Assembly: GCA_037176885.1 (NCBI GenBank)
Contig: JAWWNJ010000116.1
Span: 558,001-622,000 of the forward strand
Length of the DNA: 64,000 nucleotides
Origin: Favolaschia claudopus
Lineage: Eukaryota; Basidiomycota; Agaricomycetes; Agaricales; Mycenaceae
Direction: 5' to 3'
The position numbers were made by a program, and so were the translations under genes. The notes beneath the pieces are model-generated. The model saw only the letters and a program-made list of their open reading frames with translations. It did not search any database and was not told the origin of the DNA. Numbering within the stretch: the first letter of the stretch is position 1; the number at the start of each line of letters is the position of its first letter. Shown here in pieces: positions 54,276-64,000 of this stretch.

Positions 54276-54705
54276 GAGAGTTTGCGGTGAGCCGCCAGAA
54301 GCCACCTGGCGGCTCTAACGGCATGCGGATTGGAGCGGCTACGTCATGTGGCGGCTCGTTCAGCGGCTCGTCGCGCGCGGTCCTTAGCGGTTGGGTAGTG
54401 GTTGTGTACCTTGCATACTTAACTATACCTTCAACCAATGAGAGTTCGTTGTCCAAACGTGCATAATTGTTTTGAATCGAAGCAATTTCCAGCATCAACC
54501 GAAGTCTTCGGCTCGAATGCGCGATAGCGTCAGATTTTCGGGTCCAATTTTCTTCGTGTGTGTATGGCTCAAGATATAGATGACTAAGTACTAAGAATAG
54601 ACTCGCATTACCAGCCGCCAAACGAGCCGCCAGACAGCATAGCCGCTCCAATCCGCATGCCATTAGAGCCTCCAGGTGGCTTCTGGCGGCTCACCGCAAA
54701 CTCTC
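54276..54705. mobile_element. 430-bp MITE, GTTTGCG clan, GCCGCC subfamily
   Basis: GAGAGTTTGCGGTGAGCCGC at the left is exactly inverted at the right; the similarity continues through CAGAAGCCACCTGG. TA lies at 54274-54275 and 54706-54707. Its first 217 bases match 29954-30169. Confidence 0.87.
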
Positions 54706-54707
54706 TA

Positions 54708-55266
54708 TTACGCCTCAATTCTATGCACAAACATGGTCCAGAAATCCAACACAGTAATCTATATACTACTGATGATCGAGAAAAAATTACTGCTTGAGCT
54801 CTAGGCCTCTATTCCTCTACTGTTAGGTGCCTTAGAAAAAGCATTAGATCTGCCCCCAAAATGTTTGGTTTCCGCGCCACGCAAAGTTAAAATGAGCTGA
54901 TATAGAACTAATTTGAGCTACTACTATTCAATAGTGACTAGATTTATTGATTCTGTATCTCTGCTTACCTAGAAATCGTCGAGGTTGAATTTTTTCGAGC
55001 TGCATTGATGTGATCAACAGGCATTCCCACGGTTCAACTTGTCAACGACCAGTGCAATTTCGGAGCGTAAAGATGCCAAAGGGAGATTCTGGACAAGTAA
55101 CATGACTATAATACCTCTACTCTAGTCTTGGGCAGAGAATCAAGATCAATTTAATCAAATCCACAATGCAATTGTCTTAAAGAATCAAATCAGGAAGAAC
55201 AAGACAATATAAGCAATTGCAATCTCATCTACGCTCCGAGGGATTTCAAATAGTAAGTAAATAATA
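54708..55266. other. no gene seen
   Basis: A/T-rich 3' flank of the alpha-kinase-like gene; no motif. Confidence 0.4.
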
Positions 55267-56591
55267 CTACTGATCTTCTTCTTCTTCGTCAGATTCACCC
55301 GGCTCCTTCAAAGCCTTTGTAAATCCTTCCTTACTGAGCCCAAGTCCATCACACCGGTCAACGCACTCGTGGCTCTGAACAAAGGTATCGACCGACCCCG
55401 CTGGCTCTAAGGGCATTGCAGAAAAAGATTGCTCAAGTAGTACGCACCCATTGCTTGCAAGGGGTCCCAACGATAAGAATTGATGACATCAGGTGAGGGA
55501 GGGGGGTAGGCCGAGGTCGGAAAAAAAACTTTTGTAGGTCAATCTTGAATGAGGAACTTCGAGTTTTCGTGAATTTCGACTTGTTCTTCCCCGGGAAGAA
55601 ACGTTTGGCGACCCAGGGCATCCCGTCATAAATGGCCTACACCTTTGATGAGTAAAATCGAATAAAAATAGAATTGAAAGCGCACCTTGAACACCTTTTT
55701 CGTCTTTCCTTGACCTAGAGGTGTATCTTGTAGAGTACAAGCCACTGGAGTGGCGGTAGAATCGGGCCAGATAATGTTAACTGCACCATCCCTTGCCACT
55801 GAGACAGTAGCAAAAAGGAAAAGGACCTTTGAAAAGCCAGGAAGATCACCGATTTCTGAGCGCAGGGGCGTAAAAACATGGCTGGGGAGTTGGCCTACCA
55901 ATAGTAGTCATTATTAATACTTTTACATTCGCTCGACAAGGAATGACACTTACTTCGAGTACGTTTGACAACACTTGTAACATTGCCTGTGGTTGCGCTT
56001 AGTTTACGCTTCCTGATTTCCTTTTCTGTGTGCACAAAGTATGGGGCTTGAGTGCCGGTTTGATCCTCATACTAGGCGAATGAATTGCGATTCAGGCGCA
56101 AGACCAATCAATCGACGACTCACCTCTTTGACCAAGATCAACCCCTCCAGGTAAATGGCAGGAGAAGGTAGTTTGAGAGTCGGAGGTCCTTGACTAGCAT
56201 CTTCTCAACATCTTCTTTGGATTATTGCCGTAGATACGATCATGAATGCTGAAGAAATTGCCCAAAGACCCGGCACCGGGCAGTATACCTGTGCGGTTGA
56301 ATTCCACCTTTTCTAATACATGTCCCACAACGAGACCCTTTGAGAAGCTTCTGTTGGGCCGAGCAGCCCTCGCATTGGGGCCAATCCTAGAGTATGTAGT
56401 ACGATCATTATATTTCTCGGAAAGTTAAAGATAAAAAAATACCTTCATCTCCAAGGCGAGCGCTGAGTCCGTAGTAGCGACATAGCATGCTGCACAGAGT
56501 CCAGGGTTGCCTTGTGATCGAAAGAGGGGCCACAGCATTCACGGGGAGAGTTGGGATTAGTGCAAAGAGTTGGGTCGACATCTTGAGCCAT
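55267..56591 (-). pseudogene. alpha-kinase-like protein, catalytic C-lobe missing
   Basis: The minus-strand start MAQDVDPTLCTNP at 56591 opens a Cys-rich module (ECCGPSFDHKA, then in a shifted frame GLCAACYVATTDSALALEMK). One C is missing in ACCCTGG relative to the sister copy, which breaks the frame. After a GT..AG intron comes DWPQCEGCSAQQKLLKGSRC with GTCIRKGG, a second putative zinc-binding module. Further exons give PPTLKLPSPAIYLEGLILVK, YEDQTGTQAPYFVHTEKEIR and a basic KRKLSATTG. The kinase N-lobe reads TPLGQGKTKKVFK, intron, AIYDGMPWVAKRFFPG, a Gly-rich loop and Lys as in alpha-type kinases. The tail VDTFVQSHECVDRCDGLGLS resembles the alpha-kinase C-terminal zinc motif and ends in DEEEEDQ. 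About 150 residues of C-lobe between them are absent. It is probably inactive. Confidence 0.68.
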
Positions 56592-56659
56592 TGTAGATAG
56601 TAGAGGTAGGTGACTGAATTTCGGGTGGTGCTTCATTGTTTATAAATACTGCCTCAGTG

Positions 56660-56998
56660 AATTGCCAAGTCGAACATGGAGGTGAAAGAGATCACAAATC
56701 AAAACTCGGAGCCGACCCAACTATCTGCACCAATCTCGAGGTTCCCGGACAATGCTGCGGCGACTCTTTCGACCACAAGGCGACCCCAGGGCTTTGTTCA
56801 GCTTGCTACATGGCAACAACTGATCCAGCCCGTGCTGCAATCATGAAGGTAGCTCTGGCTTTTTGCTGTTTGAGTACAACTGACGAAACATTCAAGGATT
56901 GGCCGCAATGTAAAGGTGGACTGAAGCTTAGTAGGGAAGGATTCAAGAAAGGGTTAGAGTTGGGAGATGGATCCGACGACGACGAAGATGATCAGTAG
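56660..56998 (+). pseudogene. head-to-head copy of the alpha-kinase-like gene, kinase domain deleted
   Basis: ADPTICTNLEVPGQCCGDSF and DHKATPGLCSACYMATTD match the N-terminal module of the minus-strand gene in the correct frame. A 48-nt intron (GTAGCTCTGG..CATTCAAG) follows at the same position. Exon 2 goes straight from DWPQCKGG to LKLSREGFKKGLELGDGSDD and a stop, so the second Cys module, linker and whole kinase domain are deleted. No in-frame ATG precedes it. The two copies diverge from a common point near 56600-56650. Confidence 0.68.
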
Positions 56999-57059
56999 TA
57001 CAAAGCTTTGACAGACTGAATATAGTTGTCTATTTCTGCGCCATGTCTAATTATCACAA

Positions 57060-58410
57060 TGAAGACACCTACCGGTCGAAGGACAAGGCTGCGATCAATC
57101 ATGAGAAGTGTGGAAGACCACCGGGTTATAACATCACGAAGAAGTTCCAGGTTCTTCAGTCCGAGTGTCGCAATGATTTCCGAAAGAAATTGTCGCCGGA
57201 GCGATGACGAACGAATCTAACATCAAGGAGGCATGAGAAAATTGAGAAACATTGGAACAAAAAACAATTACCAGTCGAATTATAGTGCGAATGGTGGCGA
57301 TTGGATCACGGTCTATTGCATCCAAGAAAGATGATGCTGTATCGTCGTGCGCATCAAAGTCGACAGCTTCGGGGTCGGCGAAATCCATATTTGTGATGGC
57401 TTTTAAGACGGCGTTGCAGGCGAGATGGGTAATGTGGGGGAAACACCTGGCGGCAGATGTAAATAATGTACAGATCAAAAACTTCAAGTAAGCCACCTAC
57501 CGTATACGATGTTCCCTTGCTGGAAACTTTATTGCGCGACGACGTAACTGAGTTCCGACTTGAACCGAAAATGTGTCCATGTTCGAGGCATTGTCGCCTG
57601 TGACCCAGCCCAGCTAGAACCGGTAAAGAATAAGTGAGCTGCAAAAGAGAGAGAAACAAGTAAGAATGTACCTTGTTTGCTGCTTTGATTCGATCGATGC
57701 CATGCAAAAAGGCATGCGCCAGGTGCTCCCCGTCATGCCTCCCCGGGATCTGGATGAATCCAATGAGGGCAGACCGAAGTTTCAAAGCATACTGTGTGCC
57801 GGAAGGGGTCGGGACCGCTTTAGTTTCGATCCAGTGGCCCCTGATGGCCATGTAGGGCCGCAGGCGCTGGTCAGTCCAGACATCCATCGTGGTTGATAGC
57901 TTTCCTAATGCTGCCTACACAATGTTAGTTCAATGCAAAAATGCATGGACTCAACTTACCGCAATTTCAGCTGCAGTCCGATCGAGATGTTCGTCGAGAA
58001 GTTGCATGATTCGATTGTGAATCGTGCTTCGGTGCGGGACATCGGAGTCCTTGAGTTCACTGCGAAGCATGAGGAATATTGCTCGCAGCTGTGGGCATTC
58101 AATGACCCTGAGGGACTGAGTCACAGTAAGATAGGCAGAAGCTTAGAACCGTAGAAGCAGACCCACCTGATCATCACCAACGATGAACTCAACAATTGCA
58201 TCGACAAAGGCTTCGTGCGAGAAAAGTCGTCGTCCTTTAATTTGGGCCGCAGCTTCCGCATTGCTGGATAGATGGCCTTGTCTGCGCTTGTATTCCTGGA
58301 TCGCAGGCTGGGCCTCATTGGCGATGATCTGGATGTTGAGCCGAGCACAGCCGGTGATCCATTCATTGGGATGTTCTGTGTAAATATGTTTGCGTAGAAC
58401 ATCAGTAACC
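57060..58410 (-). pseudogene. hAT-family transposase, 5'-cut and lacking its C-terminal dimerisation domain
   Basis: Minus-strand exons with GT..AG introns. The first, VTDVLRKHIYTEHPNEWITG, retains the end of a BED-type zinc finger. Then FSHEAFVDAIVEFIVGDDQ, SLRVIECPQLRAIFLML and STTMDVWTDQRLRPYMAIRG (first catalytic Asp in DVWTD) follow. Next are KLRSALIGFIQIPGRHDGEH, VTGDNASNMDTFSVQVGTQL (second Asp in GDNASN), HRIRCFPHITHLACNAVLKA and IRSSSLRRQQFLSEIIATLG, ending RDVITRWSSTLLMIDRSLVL. Joined exons keep frame. The distal part, including the catalytic Glu and hATC dimerisation domain, is missing after about 57090. Just upstream lies the inverted arm at 58412. It is typical of basidiomycete hAT elements but cannot transpose. 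Confidence 0.9.
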
Positions 58411-58411
58411 A

Positions 58412-58687
58412 TATGAAGTTTGATTAAACAATCCCTGTCTCGACAGCAAATCAGGTTAAGCCATCGTTTACTTAAACAGCCAGTAGGCGGCGCACCGGGC
58501 AGCCCTGCCAAGCTTGAACCTGTTTAACGAGGATTAAGCACGACTTTTGAACAGTGTTGAACAAAACGGTTCAAATCGGTGTTCATCAATCAATTATATT
58601 GAGCGTAATATACCGAATACATTGATCTACAGATTAACAGAACAGGATTAATCAGTGCTAATCCGACCGATTAACAGAACAGCAGAC
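58412..58687 (+). repeat. left inverted arm of the 3.5-kb element
   Basis: Near-identical inverse of 61654-61928; rich in TTAATC/GATTAA and GTTTAA words. Confidence 0.88.
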
Positions 58688-61653
58688 ATGTTACTTGAAC
58701 AAAATTCAAAACACGGTGAGAAGAAAAAAAGGGTGAAACACTACAATTAGTGATAATCCAACTGTTCAACAGAACAGCGAAGACGTCGACCGAGACTTGA
58801 AAAAGATGAAAAGAGAAGGAACGAAACGTAGACGAGGCTCGAGATGTCAAGGGCATTGTGATTCGTGAAGCGGGCGAGCGTGCATAGAGGTGGGAGAGGT
58901 GAAATGCTTACCGAGCCCTCGTGTGTTGCCTTGAACTTGCGCAAAAGTTGAAGCCTGGTGGCAGAACAGATGAACTAGAAGAGAGCGAAGATAGCTTCCA
59001 CACACCAATACATTCAACCTGATGAAACCAGCAAAACGACGTCAAGACCGCATTGCAATTGCGGGAGGCTGCGATCAAAGAATGGGGCATTAGCTTCGTA
59101 AGTATGCAGCCGAAGGGAAAGGACTTCACCGAATGCACACAGCAGAAAGGAATCAAGCGGCAAACTGACAGTAGCAAGTCAGTGCGTGAGGGGCCAAATG
59201 AGTGGACGCGACGTACAGTAGTACGGACATATGAGTGACCGAGAGCAGACAGGGTGGACAGCAGAAGAGGGAGGGAGAAGGTGACTGCGGAGAGGAGGCG
59301 CCGTGGCCGGTACTTGGTCACTCGTGACTATGGGGGCAGGTCAGTGTCAATTCCGGGGACGGAACCAGCGCGTACCACTCGGTGCGTCGACGAGCGAGCT
59401 CCATGGACCATAGAGGGGGGAAGGGAGCTGTGGGGGCCGCAGTGAGTTCGGTGCATCAGCATGAAGAAGGTTGTGTGAGACGGAGCGGGTGACGAATGGG
59501 AGAGGACGAGAGCTGACGAGTTCGGCGGGTGGTGGGGAAAGAAAAGAGCGGCGTGACGATTGTGACACAACAAACAATTTCCCATAGGCACGTGTCTTCG
59601 GTAAACCCTCTTTGCCGAGGCATTGCCGCGAAGTTTGCCATGCTGGTGCCACGCTGTCACGACTTCGTGTTTTGCCGTCTACGAGTCAAACCTCTCTCGA
59701 ATCCGAACTTCTGCTGAATAAGTAGTTGCCAATTTAAACCTGAGATTTTTGCTCTTGCTATCGTCGTTTTACTCTACTTAAACTTCCTTCTGTTCAAGCT
59801 GTTTTGGCTCTGGAGTCTGCACCCGTTCCAGTCAAGAAGAACTTAAGTTCAGCTTAAGTTCGAGAAATATGTTCTATCATGATGTACTAGTAATTCTTTT
59901 GTCTCGGGTCTTCTGACTCTCCTCTGGACTTCAACGCAACACTTTGCCGTGACTATTTGGTATAGTCACGGCTCTGCCTGTCTAACACCTATAGCTCGCT
60001 CGCTCATGATAAATCCTGTATGGTTGACCTTGACTGACTTTTTTTCCCTAGGCCTCTCTGTCATATTCAGACCTCGCTGAACTATGATCTTGACCGAATT
60101 CAAGTGAACTTCGACCGCCGCAGTAAGATTTTTTCCTACCGTTCAGTGTGCGGATTGATTGATGTTTGAAATTGATTGCGTACTTCAATTCCGACTGACA
60201 ATCGCGTAAAGTCCGACAGGCAAGGCAAGCATGTAAGTACTTGGGAGGTTCTGTGGAGTGAGAGTTGGTCAGCACAAGGAATTAATCGTGATAGCTTCCC
60301 TAAGGAAATTGAGGATCCTCTGCCGCAACGGTGACTCCGTTGTTTAGACAAGACAGTTTTGAACGTGCAGTTAAGCAAGTTGCCAATCTCGAGGCAGTAC
60401 AAAGGTGGAATCTCTGGGTATGACTTTAATTATGGTGGACTCATTCGATTTTCTTGTAGTTCATGCCGTGATTTGCCGGGTCGGGTCCGCGTCGCGACCC
60501 TACTAGTACTTAGACCCGAATCTTTAGCCTCAAGCCGCCCCCGAGACAAAATTGTGTAAGTAAAAAAGACCCAGAGAACTGGATATACAGAGATATACAC
60601 TCACGATAAGTAATCATATATGGCACAGAAAGAAAGGTAGGGTAAAGACGCGACTTACGCGAGAATGGTGGGCTCAAAGACGAAAGCTCGTGACCGCGTG
60701 GTGGCGAGCCAGCGCAGTCGGGGCTCGGCAGATGTTAACCGGTGACACGTGTCCATGAGAAATTGTTCGTTGGTGTCACAATGTCACATCGCCTCTCTTT
60801 CTTCCCCACCATGTCGTCCTCTGTCGTGCTTCCCACTCGCCTTTCACCCCCACCTCAAACCGCCATTTGCATACCCAACTTGTAACATAACGCTGTCACC
60901 CAACTCTTCAGCGCCTCGGAAGAGGAGTTTGTCGATATCTGGTGCGCAATCCCGTCGACGTCGACACCACCAAATTTGTCTTTGACTCGCATTCAGCGGC
61001 GCGAGCTGTGTGGTACACCGCAACGTAAGCTCGCTCCCCTCGCCTGAACTATGCTTCCCCCTCATCTTCTCAATCATGTCTCCCGTGCCCGCATGTCGTC
61101 CGCCGTGTGCCGCCCTCACCATTACTTAGTTATTGGGGCGGGATTCGTTGCGTGGGTCACCATAGTAAGCCCACAACCCATTCTTATCTTCGCTTCTGAT
61201 CCCTGCTTCGCCCTTTCCCGACCACCTTTGCTGTCTTCGATGTCATGGGGTATTGCACGTGCAGGTGAGCCGGTCATGAACGTACGTTCTTCCATTGTAT
61301 ATTGAAACTGCTCTCCTGCCGCTTGGAATCGGGAATCTGAGCTTTGAAACTCTGTTGCGGAACATCCCCGTGCATTATACCTGAGATGTGGGAGATTTAT
61401 GTGTGGGTGTGGTGTTTCTGTTCGTTCTGTCCCATACTGACGCCCTTCATGTATTCTGCCCAGAATCTCGCGCAATACCACAGATATGTAGGTCGGCCGC
61501 CCAAGATGGTAAGCATCTTGCCTCTCCCATTTCCACATGTCCGCCCTGTTTCGCATCGCCATACCACTCCTCGTCGATGGCTAACATTGCTCGAGCTTCT
61601 CTGCTTTTGTCCTCTTTCTTCTCTGCCCATCTTCCAAGTTTGGTTGAACGCCT
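58688..61653. other. interior of the 3.5-kb element, no recognised protein
   Basis: Open frames are short on both strands. Sequence composition around 60800-61640 and several GTAAG/GTACG..CAG pairs suggest a spliced plus-strand gene. Without a homologue I cannot set its exons. Confidence 0.4.
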
Positions 61654-61928
61654 CTGCTGTTCTGTTAATCGGTCGGATTAGCACTGATTAATCCTGTTCT
61701 GTTAATCTGTAGATCAATGTATTCGGTATATTACGCTCAATATAATTGATTGATGAACACCGATTTGAACCGTTTTGTTCAACACTGTTCAAAAGTCGTG
61801 CTTAATCCTCGTTAAACAGGTTCAAGCTTGGCAGGGCTGCCCGGTGCGCCGCCTACTGGCTGTTTGAGTAAACGATGGCTTAACCTGATTTGCTGTCGAG
61901 ACAGGGATTGTTTAAGCAAACTTCATAT
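61654..61928 (-). repeat. right inverted arm of the 3.5-kb element
   Basis: See the left arm; differences include GATTAAAC against GCTTAAAC near the outer end. Confidence 0.88.
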
Positions 61929-61939
61929 AGATTCTTTAA

Positions 61940-62290
61940 TGCATGTCGTGGAAATTGCCGTCCAAGGTTCGCTGACTTTGATTTAGATGCCTGATGATAT
62001 ATTTTGTGGTCAGTTCCAGAAGTTGATCTCCATGGAAAGGGGGAAGCTAACCTGAGATGTCGAGGGGTGGCAGGGCAATTCGGGTCAGAATTAAAGCCCG
62101 GTTCCGGACAAGCAGGGCACCAAACGAGCAGATTGCCTTTCGGACGATGAGGCAGTATTGCATCGATTCCATGGAATTGGCCAGTGCGTTTGCGTAATGT
62201 CAAGTAATTGAAGACGCGGACGACACGAAGAAATGCGTCATACGGATTCTGAATTAATTTGGTGTTGGTCAGTAATTCTGGACTAGAGTT
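61940..62290 (-). pseudogene. KDZ-type transposase fragment
   Basis: After a GT..AG intron the minus strand reads NPYDAFLRVVRVFNYLTLRK and, further on, LVWCPACPEPGFN, the CxxC-P-G signature next to the catalytic region of KDZ (Kyakuja-Dileera-Zisupton) transposases. A second intron (GTTAGC..CATCAG) is followed by HLNQSQRTLDGNFHDMH, where KDZ proteins have HLNQ..LDGNF..N. The frame is lost there, at the edge of the 275-bp arm. Only about 100 residues survive. A cut-and-paste transposase by family; this piece is inactive. Confidence 0.72.
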
Positions 62291-62299
62291 CCGTGACTT

Positions 62300-63402
62300 A
62301 CGGGGATGTCTGCTGTGAATGAGTTGTCCGAAAGTCGTCGAATCGCTCATACTGGTTTATTAGTGGATTACAGCAAAGGCACCTTAGCGTTTTCAACTCG
62401 ATACGAGAAAATGTCCTGTGTGCTTCATTGTCCAGCAGACGCTCGTCAGGAGAGGCATTACGGTGTCCATGTCGGCGTTCCTCGATTCGCTGTCGCTCTT
62501 TGGCGGCATATGTACCATAAACGTGCCCGGTCCTCTTCCATGCTTCAGCTTCCTCTTCCGCTCTGCACACGAATGAGCAAGAAAACGCTGAAGGAAATGG
62601 CCCGAAAAACACACTCTCGAAGTTGTTGAGTGTACGTGATCTCCCATTGCTTATTCTTCTCGTTCTGTGTGTTTGTCCCGGTTGGTGCATCTTCGTCGTC
62701 GGGACGGTAGAGGGAAAGATTGAGCCGCTTTTCGACCAACGTCTTGACCATGTCATCCATTATTGATTTGGAAGCGATTACATCCTCAGGTGGTAGTGAG
62801 GAAGAGCTGGATCAGGCTACGCTGGATACAGCGGCACGCGAAGCACTCCATGTAAGGAGCTGACGGAGCTGTTCCGAGTCAGGGAGATCATGGTCAATGT
62901 GCTTATAAAAGCTTTCTTCGTGTACTTTAGCGTGTGGTAGGCCTGCAAAATCAATGACGGGTCTGGAAATAGCAAACAGACACGTACTGAATGCACCGGC
63001 CTGAAACGAGGTACTTATTCGCTTCCCGCGCCCTCCCGTAGAGTTTCGATGACGGAAATTTCCGCTCGGTTCAGGCGTTTTGCCGCGGTCGCGCGCCGTC
63101 ATCGGGTCGCCTCGCAACGCCTTATTTCGCTTGGCTTGTGGGGTGCCATGGAGCAGAGGGACCTCTGTATCTGCCACCACTATGTTTGATTTGACCTTCG
63201 GCGGAGGCTTCACGGGAGATGAGGACCGCAATGACATAGAGCCTGTGCGAGGATTGTTCACCTCGTCATCCATTTCTCGCACAGCATTCTCCTCCACCGG
63301 GTCAACAGAGGGATTCCGAGTGGCCTTGAACTTCTTGGTTGGATGTTTACTTGAAGTTGAAACTGCTGTGGACTGGTGTTGCGCGGGTTCACGGACAATC
63401 AT
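62300..63402 (-). CDS. Dsn1-like kinetochore protein (Mis12/Mtw1 complex), in-frame stop
   Basis: The start at 63402 gives a basic, disordered N-terminus (MIVREPAQHQSTAVS to RDRGKTPEP). GGRGKRISTSFQAGAF ends exon 1. After a GT..AG intron comes LPHAKVHEESFYKHIDHDLP with DSEQLRQLLTWSASRAA, the core of fungal Dsn1 proteins. The frame then meets TGA at 62812-62814, but continues in the same frame SSSSSLPPEDVIASKSIMDD, MVKTLVEKRLNLSLYRPDD and TNTQNEKNKQWEITYTQQLR, and after another intron EAEEEAEAWKRTG. Dsn1 links the Mis12 complex to the inner centromere. The stop could be removed by a 45-nt GT..AG intron, or it marks decay. The C-terminal third is not recognised; the gene is cut by KDZ sequence. 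Confidence 0.68.
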
Positions 63403-64000
63403 AAGTCCGCCTGGAGTTTCTTCGGTGTCTACTTATGCATGATCTCAATTAGCGCTGTGCTGTAAACTCAATTGTTAATAACAATGCTATATAGCACATG
63501 TTATTAACACGTTATTAGCTGCTAGGCTCAGGACCGTCCAAAACCCCATGCTATTTATTGCTATAAATTCAAGCAGCACTTTGGGTGTCTGAGGGACCAT
63601 CCTGTCATTCATTTGAGTGGTCATGGAAGGATAGAAGGTTTAAATTCGATTTTCAATGAGATGGTGGAGAAATTTCCTTTTCTGGTGCTAATGGAGTCCA
63701 GCCGGCGCTTGCCGAGCGTCCGAATTGGGCTAATAGATTTGTAATAGATCGAAATTTGTGTTGAGATGAGCATTCCTTGCTATAACAGCCTTCCAAGATG
63801 TTTTCTAGACATTTTCACAGAGGCATGTACCTCTTGCAGGTCAAAATTATACCGTCCCAGGGCGGCGCGACAAGTGCACGTGACTGCTAAAAATGTGCTA
63901 GAAATGTGTTATTAACGTGTGCTAGCTATTGTCCTTTGGACTTCGACATTTCTAGCATAGCATAGCAAGTGCTAAAAACTTTCTAGCACAGGGCTAATCT
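63403..64000. other. no gene; TGCTA/TAGCA-rich end, possibly the margin of another element
   Basis: TTATTAAC and GTTATTAAC words with GCTAG/CTAGC recur at 63470-63520 and 63890-64000, suggesting inverted-repeat ends that run off the window. No coding region. Confidence 0.45.

Larger units (their letters stand above)
58412..61928. mobile_element. unidentified 3.5-kb element with 275-bp near-identical inverted arms
   Basis: The arms 58412-58687 and 61654-61928 are inverted and differ at only about two positions. They contain AATCCCTGTCTCGACAGCAA and end inside with GATTAACAGAACAGCAG. The 3-kb centre has no transposase that I recognise. Around 60.8-61.6 kb the plus strand looks intron-containing (exon-like pieces VDVDTTKFVFDSHSAARAVW and NLAQYHRYVGRPPK flanked by GT..AG) but I cannot name the product. 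No target duplication is visible: the left flank is hAT, the right flank KDZ sequence. Confidence 0.65.

Noticed and set aside
60844..61562. Overlapping frames in the 3.5-kb element considered as a named gene
   Set aside because: Exon-like pieces exist, but no family could be recognised, so no product is called.
1..64000. tRNA, 5S or snRNA genes
   Set aside because: No cloverleaf with A/B boxes or conserved rRNA/snRNA words was noticed on either strand, although a covariance-model search was not possible.

Overview
This window is a transposon-dense stretch of a fungal genome, most likely a mushroom-forming basidiomycete (Agaricomycetes). The evidence is short GT..AG introns of about 45-60 nt, and transposase families typical of that group (a basidiomycete-type Tc1/IS630 DDE transposase, a hAT with a TRWSSTL block, a KDZ fragment, a Helitron with an N-terminal DUF6570-like region). 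There are also scattered pieces of host genes (a Ras-type GTPase, an XPG/Rad2 nuclease, an alpha-kinase, a Dsn1-like kinetochore protein). No rRNA, tRNA or CRISPR array was seen. All calls come from reading the sequence; no database search was run.

Layout. 0-5 kb: a pogo-like transposase that has lost its catalytic core, an XPG I-domain fragment and a Ras-like gene ending in CIIL. 5-17 kb: no convincing gene, but many short inverted-repeat elements (MITEs), mostly with TA target duplications, and a 1.5-kb foldback-like element. 17.4-20.6 kb: a decayed Ty3/gypsy gag-protease joined to an inverted LTR piece, then a 1.1-kb inverted-repeat element. 20.9-23.9 kb: a complete 3049-bp Tc1/IS630-class transposon with a four-exon transposase of 801 residues that reads cleanly through. 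24.5-26.3 kb: nested MITEs. 27.4-35.3 kb: one minus-strand Helitron, frameshifted in its HUH motif and cut by about eight insertions. For four of those insertion sites, removing the insert and one target copy restores the reading frame.

36.6-42.9 kb: two complete, very young LTR retroelements, each with identical LTRs and a perfect 5-bp target duplication. The first (4046 bp) has no protein-coding capacity. The second (1585 bp) encodes one 348-residue protein with a KH RNA-binding domain. In both, the primer-binding site is a 10-11 nt perfect complement of LTR sequence that would be the 5' end of the transcript, as in self-priming Tf1-type elements. These two elements are the best candidates for an undescribed system.

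43-46 kb: a gypsy pol fragment whose integrase is split by a 668-bp LINE-derived insertion that keeps ORF1 but no ORF2. 46-54 kb: more MITEs (one hAT-type with a perfect 8-bp duplication) and a stand-alone 490-residue Gag-like gene. 54-64 kb: a broken alpha-kinase gene with a head-to-head deleted copy, a 3'-truncated hAT gene, an unidentified 3.5-kb element with near-identical 275-bp inverted arms, a KDZ fragment and a Dsn1-like gene with an in-frame stop.

How the parts relate: most elements here are non-autonomous. The intact Tc1/IS630 transposase carries its own distinct terminal repeats, so it does not obviously drive the other TA-flanked MITEs. Host-gene pieces survive as islands between insertions.
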